Shown piece by piece: positions 38,897 through 44,633 of a stretch of DNA of 44,633 nucleotides. A program made the translations under genes and the position numbers. Every line of letters begins with the position of its first letter. The first letter of the stretch is position 1. Source of the stretch: Clostridia bacterium (lineage in GTDB: Bacteria > Bacillota_A > Clostridia > Christensenellales > Aristaeellaceae); contig JAGBBE010000053.1 of NCBI GenBank assembly GCA_017938645.1, positions 1-44,633 of the forward strand, read 5' to 3'. The notes beneath the pieces are model-generated. The model searched no databases. It saw nothing but the letters and a program-made list of their open reading frames with translations, and was not told the DNA's origin.

Positions 38897-40615
38897 TTAT
38901 TCGGACTTCTGGCACACAAGCCACAAAAGGAACGGCGCGCTCAGATACAGCGGCATCGCGTAGCGGAAATATCCGTTCACGGCCGAAAGCATGCATCCGG
39001 CCAGGGTGAACAGAGCAGGCACCGCGCAAAGCAGCCCGCGCTTGTCTCGGCGGCTCATCAGGCACACAAGGGCAAACAGCGTGATCCAGCCGTACAGGCC
39101 GGGGGAGACGAGCACACGATAGAGCGCATTCTGATTGAGAGCCTGCGTGAAATCTTTCAGCGGCACGCTCAGCGGATTGATCGAGTAGTCGAAATACCCA
39201 TCCACGCTCGCCGTGCGCGTGCGCTGGTCGCCAATGAGCAGCGTGGGTTTGATCGTGCTCACATAACCGGGATAGAGATAGGCATAGGTATTGTGGAAGG
39301 TGGCGCTCAGGCAGGTGAGCGGATTGTCGGCGATGATGGACGGCCACGCTTTGAAGAAGGCGGCCTTCTGTTCGCCCGTCACGTCCTTGCGCCACATGTC
39401 CTTGACCGGGTCGCTCAGCTCGGGATTGTAAGCATTCCGGAGCTGATCCACGGGAATCACGCCGTCCACCGCCGCTTCCTGCTCTGCGGTAAAGGAGCCG
39501 CTCACGGCCACGCGCGCGACCTGCTGCAGCGGAATCGAGTATTCCTCGGTTTCCGGCATGGGCTCAATGTCGAGCGTGGGGATGATCAGCAGGTGCAGCG
39601 AAAGGAACACGATCAAGGCACAGCCCAGTCCGGCCAGCGGCGCTGTCCACACGCGGCGCTTCACAGACCAGATCAGCAGGAACGCAAGCGTGAGAATCAC
39701 CACATAAATGCCCGGATTGCGCAGCAGTACGCAGGCGGCGGAGGCGATGCACATGTTCACGATGCGGATGGGATGGATGCGCCCGCCTTCAGGCAAACGC
39801 ACAATCCTCAGGCACTCCAGCGCGAGGAAGAGAACGGCCATGGCGAAGTTGGTGTCCTTGCCCACGCAGAACGCAAACACCGGGAAGATGGGGCAGAAGG
39901 CATAAAACGCAAAGCTCAGCCGGACCAGCCAGCGCGGCGCGCGGGAGCGGCTCATCTCCGAAAGCAGAGAGCCCAGAAGCCACGCCATCAGCGCTGATTG
40001 AACGATGCAGTACAGCGCAACGGACATATCCGCGCTGCCAAACCACAGCCCGATCTCACGGAACACGCCCACCAGACCGGTCTGCGCAATGGGATTGGCA
40101 TTCGACCACGGCGCAAGGCCCAGGAGGATCTTCAGCTGCGAGATGCTGTCGTTGCTCACGGTACCCGGGAACAGGCACACAAACCACGGAAGCCAGCATG
40201 CCAGCAGCGCAAGCGATGCATGCGCCGTCCGCACGGGTTTTGCATGGGATGGCTTTGACAGTGCGTGTAAAACCAGCCTCATTCCCGCAAAATAGAACGG
40301 GATGCGTCCTGACAGGTACAGCGCGGCGGCCTTGGTGTGCACGGTCAGCCATTCGGAGTTTCCGTATGCGGCAAAGCTCGTGCCCAGCGTCATCACGCCT
40401 GCAAAGACGGCGGCCAGCGCCCACAGCCGCTTCGGACGCAGCGGATCGGCCAGCTTCAGCCATGCGCCGTAAAGCATCCACAGCGCATATGCGCCCAGCG
40501 CCCATATGGCTGCATCCGGCAGCACAGGCGTATGCGCCGCTTCGCCTGCATGCACACAAAGCGATAATAACGTCAGCGCGCTCAGTCCGGCACGCGCAAA
40601 GGTCTGTCGTTTCAT
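38897..40615 (-). CDS. Polytopic membrane protein, DUF6020-like (possible glycosyltransferase of the outer membrane face)
   Basis: The start at 40615 follows GGAGGG by about nine bases and gives 572 aa. About 12 membrane helices are visible. The loop at residues 149-157 has FPGTVSNDS; a large outer loop (about 365-480) contains AVDGVIPVDQLRNAYNPELSDPVKDMWRKDV. This resembles DUF6020 proteins and the GT-C plan of polytopic sugar transferases, which use a lipid-linked sugar outside. I infer this from shape only. It lies divergent from murG. Confidence 0.65.
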   Translation of the reverse strand: MKRQTFARAGLSALTLLSLCVHAGEAAHTPVLPDAAIWALGAYALWMLYGAWLKLADPLRPKRLWALAAVFAGVMTLGTSFAAYGNSEWLTVHTKAAALYLSGRIPFYFAGMRLVLHALSKPSHAKPVRTAHASLALLACWLPWFVCLFPGTVSNDSISQLKILLGLAPWSNANPIAQTGLVGVFREIGLWFGSADMSVALYCIVQSALMAWLLGSLLSEMSRSRAPRWLVRLSFAFYAFCPIFPVFAFCVGKDTNFAMAVLFLALECLRIVRLPEGGRIHPIRIVNMCIASAACVLLRNPGIYVVILTLAFLLIWSVKRRVWTAPLAGLGCALIVFLSLHLLIIPTLDIEPMPETEEYSIPLQQVARVAVSGSFTAEQEAAVDGVIPVDQLRNAYNPELSDPVKDMWRKDVTGEQKAAFFKAWPSIIADNPLTCLSATFHNTYAYLYPGYVSTIKPTLLIGDQRTRTASVDGYFDYSINPLSVPLKDFTQALNQNALYRVLVSPGLYGWITLFALVCLMSRRDKRGLLCAVPALFTLAGCMLSAVNGYFRYAMPLYLSAPFLLWLVCQKSE

Positions 40616-40652
40616 GGGGAAACGCCCTCCTTCAAAGGAACGGGATGAATCT

Positions 40653-40681
40653 ATATTATCCTGTTTTACATGTTGTGTCAA
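40653..40681 (-). promoter_or_regulatory. Promoter of the DUF6020-like gene
   Basis: On -: TTGACA (40676-40681), 17 bases, TAATAT (40653-40658). It overlaps the murG promoter. Confidence 0.7.
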
Positions 40682-40694
40682 ACTGTGGTATACT
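40665..40694 (+). promoter_or_regulatory. Promoter of murG
   Basis: TTTACA (40665-40670), an 18-base spacer and TATACT (40689-40694). It shares its spacer with the divergent promoter on -. Confidence 0.75.
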
Positions 40695-40734
40695 GATCAA
40701 AGGGAAACCATCACCATCAAGGGAGTTTTTCAAT

Positions 40735-41799
40735 ATGAAAAAGATCGTCCTCACCGGCGGCGGCACGGCGGGTCATGTGACGCCTCATCTGAGCCTGATT
40801 CCCCGTCTGCGCGAAATGGGCTACGAAATCCACTACATCGGCACCGAGAACGGCATCGAACACCAGATGATTGCCAAGTTCCCGGACATTACCTATCATG
40901 CGGTCAAGAGCGGCAAGCTGCGCCGCTACTTCAGCCTCCAGAACTTTACCGATCCCTTCCGCGTTGTGTGGGGCGCTTTGCAGAGCGTGGCTCTGATGCA
41001 CAAGCTCAAGCCCGACGTGTGCTTCTCCAAGGGCGGCTTTGTAAGCGTGCCGGTGGTTGCGGGCGCCTGGCTGTGCCGCGTGCCTGCCGTGTGCCACGAG
41101 AGCGATCTCACGCCCGGCCTTGCCAACCGCATCTGCGCCAAGTTTGCCAAAAAGATCGCCACCACCTTCCCGGAGTGCGCCAAGGCGCTGGGAGACAAGG
41201 GTGTTCTGACCGGCACCCCTCTGCGCCCGGAACTGTTCAAGGGAAGCCGTGCGGCGGGTCTGGCGCTGGCCGGCTTTGACGGCAGCAAGCCCGTGCTTCT
41301 CATGACCGGCGGAAGCCTCGGCGCACAGAGTGTGAACAAGTGTCTGCGCGAAGCGCTGCCCAAGCTTCTTCCGCACATGGATGTTTTGCATCTGTGCGGC
41401 AAGGGCAATCTGGATGAAAGCCTGATGAACACGCCTGGTTACTGTCAGAAGGAATTCCTCTCCGAGGAAATGCCCGATGCGCTGGCTGTGGCGGATCTGG
41501 TGCTCAGCCGTGCCGGCAGCAATACGCTGAGCGAACTGCTGGTTCTGCACAAGCCCATGCTTCTGGTGCCCTATCCGCTGGGGGCGTCCCGCGGCGACCA
41601 GATTGAAAACGCCAAGAGCTATGCCCGTCAGGGTCTGGCGCGTGTGCTGATGCAGGAGGACATGACCGCCGAAACCATGACCGAGGGCCTGCTCAGGCTG
41701 CTCGATGAAAAAGACGAGCTGAAAAAGACGCTGGAGAGCTATCCGGTGCAGGATGGCACGGAAGCGGTGCTGAAGCTCATTCAGGAAGCCCAGAAATAA
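40735..41799 (+). CDS. murG: UDP-N-acetylglucosamine--N-acetylmuramyl-(pentapeptide) pyrophosphoryl-undecaprenol GlcNAc transferase
   Basis: This 354-aa protein has the MurG loops TGGGTAGHVTPHLSLI at the N-terminus, GGFVSVPVV in the first domain, and LLMTGGSLGAQSVNKCLREAL and VLSRAGSNTLSELLVLHKPMLLVPYPLGASRGDQ for UDP-GlcNAc. It makes lipid II from lipid I at the inner face of the membrane. The N-terminus MKKIVLTGGGTAGHV is typical, and AAGGGAG is nine bases before ATG 40735. It stands alone rather than within a dcw cluster, like the YtcC/RPE-type MurG of some Clostridia. Confidence 0.9.
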   Translation: MKKIVLTGGGTAGHVTPHLSLIPRLREMGYEIHYIGTENGIEHQMIAKFPDITYHAVKSGKLRRYFSLQNFTDPFRVVWGALQSVALMHKLKPDVCFSKGGFVSVPVVAGAWLCRVPAVCHESDLTPGLANRICAKFAKKIATTFPECAKALGDKGVLTGTPLRPELFKGSRAAGLALAGFDGSKPVLLMTGGSLGAQSVNKCLREALPKLLPHMDVLHLCGKGNLDESLMNTPGYCQKEFLSEEMPDALAVADLVLSRAGSNTLSELLVLHKPMLLVPYPLGASRGDQIENAKSYARQGLARVLMQEDMTAETMTEGLLRLLDEKDELKKTLESYPVQDGTEAVLKLIQEAQK

Positions 41800-41808
41800 A
41801 ATGTTAAC

Positions 41809-41852
41809 AAAAAGCGCGTTCCGTAATCTTTTGACTGCGGAACGCGCTTTTT
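41809..41852. terminator. Bidirectional terminator after murG
   Basis: AAAAAGCGCGTTCCG and CGGAACGCGCTTTTT form a perfect 15-bp stem with a 14-base loop. Confidence 0.92.
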
Positions 41853-41868
41853 GATGAAGTTTTCCACA

Positions 41869-42357
41869 TCAGTCGTGAAGCCAGGCTTCATACCGCTGCG
41901 GAGGATAGACGGTTTTGATAACGTTCACCATGAAGGCGAACTCTTCCTCTGTATAATAGGAAGGATATTTCTGATACAAGACTCTGAGCGCGTTAAGGCT
42001 GGCCACGTGCAGGCTGTAGTCGTTGAGCTTGATGAAGTTGGCTGAAAACGGCGTCAGCTTGTCAAAGATCAGCCCCATCAGATCGTCGGTGATGTCTGCA
42101 ATGGTAGACATATTGAGCCTGCGGCTGCGGTAGTTGTCCAGAATCACGGTGAGACTCCGGTTGGTCAGGGCGTTGAGCTTGCGCAGGAGCAGCGTTTCCA
42201 CCTCTTCGCGCAGGCTTTCGAGGCTCTGACGGTAGGGCGCATAGGCGCGCAGATGCTCGGCAATCTCTTCCGCCAGCGGATTGGCGTTTACAAACAGTGA
42301 ACCCAGCCACGGTCTGAGCACGCGCTCGACTTCTTCAACGGCCACGGGCATCGCCAT
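41869..42357 (-). CDS. Unknown helical protein, 162 aa, divergent from dnaA
   Basis: The protein is charged and mostly helical, with AVEEVERVLRPWLGSLF near the start, LESLREEVETLLLRKLNALTNRSLTVILDNYRSRRLNMSTIADIT in the middle and YPSYYTEEEFAFMVNVIKTVYPPQRYEAWLHD at the end. I see no signal peptide, membrane helix or known motif. I start at 42357 because AGGAGGG is seven bases upstream; ATG 42363 is too near to it and ATG 42351 is also usable. It lies beside the origin, facing away, so a role in replication or chromosome handling is conceivable but not shown. Confidence 0.75.
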   Translation of the reverse strand: MAMPVAVEEVERVLRPWLGSLFVNANPLAEEIAEHLRAYAPYRQSLESLREEVETLLLRKLNALTNRSLTVILDNYRSRRLNMSTIADITDDLMGLIFDKLTPFSANFIKLNDYSLHVASLNALRVLYQKYPSYYTEEEFAFMVNVIKTVYPPQRYEAWLHD

Positions 42358-42439
42358 ACGCATCCCTCCTTTGCCCTAAAAATCCCCGGAATCGTTATAT
42401 TCTACATGATCCGGCGGTTTTCCTTGTTTCGGAAAAGGA

Positions 42440-42790
42440 TTCTGTTTTGGGCTGGTTTGCAAATATTCCGAGAAAAATACAAAATTATTAAATTTCTTAA
42501 AAAAGAATATTTATACACAAAATAATGTGGATTATTCAAAATACGAAAACCAGAACGCCAAATTTTGTGGATAGGCATGAGGAAAACCACAACCGGTAGA
42601 GGACGCAATGCGGAGCATTCCTAAGATATGCACAACGGGTGCGTGGATGCCTACTTGTCAAAAAACCCTGTATCTGATATGATTAGACAGCAAACGCGGA
42701 TTTTCCGCCGTTTTTCCACGTGGATTTATCCACAAACCCACAATTGTGTCTTGTGGAAAAAGAAATGTGGAAAACCATGCATAATATACA
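42440..42790. other. Chromosomal replication origin (oriC) with DnaA boxes
   Basis: An AT-rich stretch (42480-42515, likely the DNA unwinding element) is followed by DnaA boxes: TTATACACA (42511-42519, +), TGTGGATTA (42526-42534, -), TGTGGATAG (42566-42574, -), the perfect TTATCCACA (42726-42734, +), and TGTGGAAAA (42752-42760 and 42766-42774, -). dnaA follows. The 458 bases from 42358 to 42815 hold no other gene. Confidence 0.85.
42655..42683 (+). promoter_or_regulatory. Sigma-A promoter of dnaA
   Basis: TTGTCA (42655-42660), a 17-base spacer and TATGAT (42678-42683), about 130 bases before the start codon. DnaA boxes downstream (42726 onward) would let DnaA repress it. Confidence 0.7.
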
Positions 42791-42815
42791 GATACGGAAG
42801 GTTGGTCAACCTGTG

Positions 42816-44141
42816 ATGAATATGGAACAGCTGTGGGAGAGCGCCTGTCAGATTCTCAAGGAAGAAATGGCGGATATTAGCTACACCACATGGGTACGCG
42901 GAGGCCTGAAGCCCTATGCGCTTCTGAGCGATGTGCTGCTTCTGGAGTGCACGGTGCCTTTTGCCATGCAGATCATGATGGAAAACTATGCGCCCAAGGT
43001 GCAGACGGCGGTGAACACCGCCGCAGGCCACGTGGTCAAGGTGGAAATCGGCGTGCTGCAGGAGATGGAGCGCCGTCAGAAGGAGCTGGAGGCCAAATCC
43101 TCCGGCGACTCGCTGCCGCTGCTCAACCCCAAGTACACCTTCGACAGCTACGTTGTCGGCTCCGGCAACCGCTTCGCCCATGCGGTGTCGCTTGCAGTGG
43201 CGGAGATGCCTGCACGCGCCTACAACCCGCTGTTCATCTACGGCGGCGTGGGCCTTGGCAAAACGCACCTGATGCACGCCATCGGCCACTATGCGCATGA
43301 ATTGTATCCCGATATGAAGATCGTCTACATCACCAGCGAGGACTTTACCCTGCAGCTGATTCAGGCGATGCAGACCAATCAGGGCCAGCAGTTCCGCGAC
43401 CGCTTCCGCAATGCCGATATCCTGATGGTGGACGATATCCAGTTCATCGCCGGCAAGCACGCTACGGAGGAGGAGTTCTTCCACACCTTCAACCACCTGC
43501 GCGAGGCCGGCAAGCAGATCGTGATGACCTCCGATAAGCCGCCCAAGGAGATCCAGAAGCTCGAGGAGCGCCTCTGCAGCCGCTTCGAGGGCGGTCTGGT
43601 GGCCGATATCCAGCGCCCGGATTTCGAAACGCGTCTGGCAATTCTGCGCAAGAAGGCCGAGTTTGAGAAGCTCAACATCGACGGCGATATCCTTGCTCTG
43701 ATCGCCGAAAAGATTGACACCAACATCCGCGAGCTGGAAGGCAGCCTCACCCGTCTGACGGCCTATTCCAGCCTCACCCGCCGTCCCATCGATATGCAAT
43801 TGGCGCGCGAGGCGCTGCACGAACTGTTCAAGCATCCCGAAAAGCGCGTCATCACCTGCGACAGCATTCAGGACGCCGTGGCCAATTACTACGGCATCAG
43901 CGTGGACGATCTCAAGAGCCCCAAGCGCAGCCACGAGATCACCGTGCCGCGCCAGATTGCCATGTATCTGTGCCGCGAAATGATGGGCCTGAGCCTGACC
44001 AAGATCGGCGAGGCCTTCGGCGGACGCCACTACACCACGGTCATGTCCTCTGTGGAGAAGGTTGAGGAGTCGATCAAACAGTCTCCCAGCCTGCCGGGGT
44101 TGCTTGATGATGTACGTCGTATGATTAAAGGCGCCAGATAA
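42816..44141 (+). CDS. dnaA: Chromosomal replication initiator protein DnaA
   Basis: The start at 42816 gives 441 aa with domain I MNMEQLWESACQILKEEMADISYTTWVRG. AAA+ domain III has NPLFIYGGVGLGKTHLMHAIGHY (Walker A near 143-150), ILMVDDIQF (Walker B near 202-208), and SRFEGGLVADIQRPDFETRLAIL. Domain IV has SIQDAVANYYGISVDDLKSPKRSHEITVPRQIAMYLCREMMGLSLTKIGEAFGGRHYTTV. The domain II linker is very short. It opens oriC and starts replication. The recognition motif is GGRHYTTV, not the common GGRDHTTV. The ribosome site is weak (GGAAGG, 14 bases away), and GTG 42813 is also possible. dnaN does not follow. Confidence 0.95.
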   Translation: MNMEQLWESACQILKEEMADISYTTWVRGGLKPYALLSDVLLLECTVPFAMQIMMENYAPKVQTAVNTAAGHVVKVEIGVLQEMERRQKELEAKSSGDSLPLLNPKYTFDSYVVGSGNRFAHAVSLAVAEMPARAYNPLFIYGGVGLGKTHLMHAIGHYAHELYPDMKIVYITSEDFTLQLIQAMQTNQGQQFRDRFRNADILMVDDIQFIAGKHATEEEFFHTFNHLREAGKQIVMTSDKPPKEIQKLEERLCSRFEGGLVADIQRPDFETRLAILRKKAEFEKLNIDGDILALIAEKIDTNIRELEGSLTRLTAYSSLTRRPIDMQLAREALHELFKHPEKRVITCDSIQDAVANYYGISVDDLKSPKRSHEITVPRQIAMYLCREMMGLSLTKIGEAFGGRHYTTVMSSVEKVEESIKQSPSLPGLLDDVRRMIKGAR

Positions 44142-44183
44142 TGCAACACCTTTGAAACCGGGAAAAAATCTTTTGATTTCTCT

Positions 44184-44211
44184 TTGCAAACCGGGCAAAT
44201 CGTGCTATAAT
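44184..44211 (+). promoter_or_regulatory. Sigma-A promoter of the zinc-ribbon gene
   Basis: TTGCAA (44184-44189), a 16-base spacer and TATAAT (44206-44211). It starts a leader of about 125 bases. Confidence 0.75.
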
Positions 44212-44341
44212 ACACGCGTTGCCCAGCCAAGGTAACGAGGTTCAGGTTCCTTCATCTTCTCTTAGTCGGAAGCACGGAAACCTACGACCAAGTGCAAAGC
44301 GATTGGGAAACAGACAAAAAGGAAAATGGAGGAAACCAACC

Positions 44342-44629
44342 ATGTTTGAAGACAAGACTCTTGTGTGCCGTGATTGCGGCAAGGAATTCGTGTTCAGCGC
44401 TTCTGAGCAGCAGTTCTTCGCTGACAAGGGCTTCCAGAACGATCCTACCCGCTGCCACGAGTGCCGCGCTGCTCGCCGCAACCGCGAGAATCCCGGCCGT
44501 ACCGAGCGTCAGTACTACGAAGTGATCTGCGACGGCTGCGGCGCCACCACCCAGGTGCCCTTCCAGCCCAAGGGCGATCGTCCTGTGTACTGCCGTGAGT
44601 GCTTCGAGCGCAACCGCAACCAGTACTAA
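44342..44629 (+). CDS. Small protein with two zinc ribbons
   Basis: This 95-aa protein starts at 44342, nine bases after GGAGG. The first ribbon is LVCRDCGKEFVFSASEQQFFADKGFQNDPTRCHECRAARR, with CxxC pairs at C9/C12 and C38/C41; the second is VICDGCGATTQVPFQPKGDRPVYCRECF. The first is typical of the short zf-trcl zinc-ribbon proteins in Firmicutes, the second of CxxC-x-CxxC RNA- or DNA-associated ribbons. Cys pairs bind zinc, and the basic RRNRENPGRTERQ between could contact nucleic acid. Function unknown; strong promoter and codon use suggest a highly expressed protein. Confidence 0.85.
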   Translation: MFEDKTLVCRDCGKEFVFSASEQQFFADKGFQNDPTRCHECRAARRNRENPGRTERQYYEVICDGCGATTQVPFQPKGDRPVYCRECFERNRNQY

Positions 44630-44633
44630 GAAA

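Noticed and set aside
42777..42818. Earlier dnaA start at ATG 42777 or 42720
   Set aside because: No ribosome site is seen and the added residues do not look like DnaA domain I, which begins at about MNMEQLWE.
42726..44198. Open frame of 490 codons on - across dnaA
   Set aside because: Antisense shadow of dnaA.
1..44633. tRNA, rRNA, CRISPR array, transposase or phage genes
   Set aside because: I found no cloverleaf with a T-arm, no regularly spaced direct repeats and no matching protein motifs. A tRNA scan would be the proper test.

Overview
The window looks like a GC-rich, low-repeat chromosome segment from an endospore-forming Clostridia-type Firmicute, probably a gut anaerobe. The main evidence is a spoIIGA-sigE pair, a sigG gene, clostridial-style Shine-Dalgarno sites (AGGAGG), sigma-A promoters, FeoB with its Cys-rich partner, GH39/GH67 xylan enzymes and a Gram-positive peptidoglycan gene set. 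I cannot name the genus; an affiliation near Christensenellales/Oscillospirales is only a guess. I see no phage, transposase, CRISPR array, rRNA or tRNA.

Layout. 1-1146: the 3' end of a ferrous iron transporter (feoB) and its small Cys-rich partner. 1192-2067 (-): a carbohydrate-esterase-like hydrolase. 2210-9208 (+): a secreted papain-like protein, apgM, rarA, an orphan sensor kinase, a polysaccharide flippase and a glycosyltransferase. 9253-12996: Sir2 deacylase (-), sigG (+) and aconitase (-). 13205-17505: a glucuronoxylan locus with GH39 and an MBL hydrolase on - and a GH67 alpha-glucuronidase on +. 17588-20783: a phosphoesterase, then an amino-acid ABC importer whose ATPase carries an in-frame TAG in the signature motif. 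21014-25788: a six-gene run of HAD phosphatase, L,D-transpeptidase, azlC, azlD, a membrane-anchored unknown and trmO. 25872-26390: a Cys-rich unknown. 26432-30788 (-): amidohydrolase, sigE, spoIIGA, a J-domain protein and murA. 31088-34624 (+): HtrA protease, an MFS transporter and a GDPD enzyme. 34666-38761 (-): a six-gene regulatory/ABC operon (DUF2975, XRE, response regulator, ABC ATPase, ABC permease, sensor kinase) resembling lantibiotic or cell-envelope-stress modules. 38897-41799: a polytopic membrane protein (-) and murG (+). 41869-44629: an unknown (-), the chromosomal origin with DnaA boxes, dnaA and a zinc-ribbon gene.

How it works together. The region near oriC combines replication initiation (dnaA), wall synthesis (murA, murG, L,D-transpeptidase), sporulation commitment (Spo0A-type promoter, spoIIGA, sigE, sigG) and nutrient uptake. 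Many intergenic spaces are very compact, with promoters overlapping terminator palindromes. At sigG, and perhaps at the Cys-rich 172-aa gene, the ribosome binding site can be masked by a hairpin in read-through mRNA.

Most notable points: (1) a TAG replaces a Gln codon in LSGGQQQR of the ABC ATPase, while none of the 45 genes I can place ends in TAG; (2) sigG is separated from spoIIGA-sigE but keeps a sigma-G-like promoter nested in an RBS-masking hairpin; (3) TCT-N8-TCT direct repeats, the known NisR-type box, sit in front of the ABC genes of the two-component cluster; (4) a GH67 enzyme seems to lack the conserved catalytic Asp; (5) the DnaA DNA-recognition motif is GGRHYTTV rather than GGRDHTTV, and dnaN does not follow dnaA; (6) dispersed two-hairpin intergenic repeats show compensatory changes.
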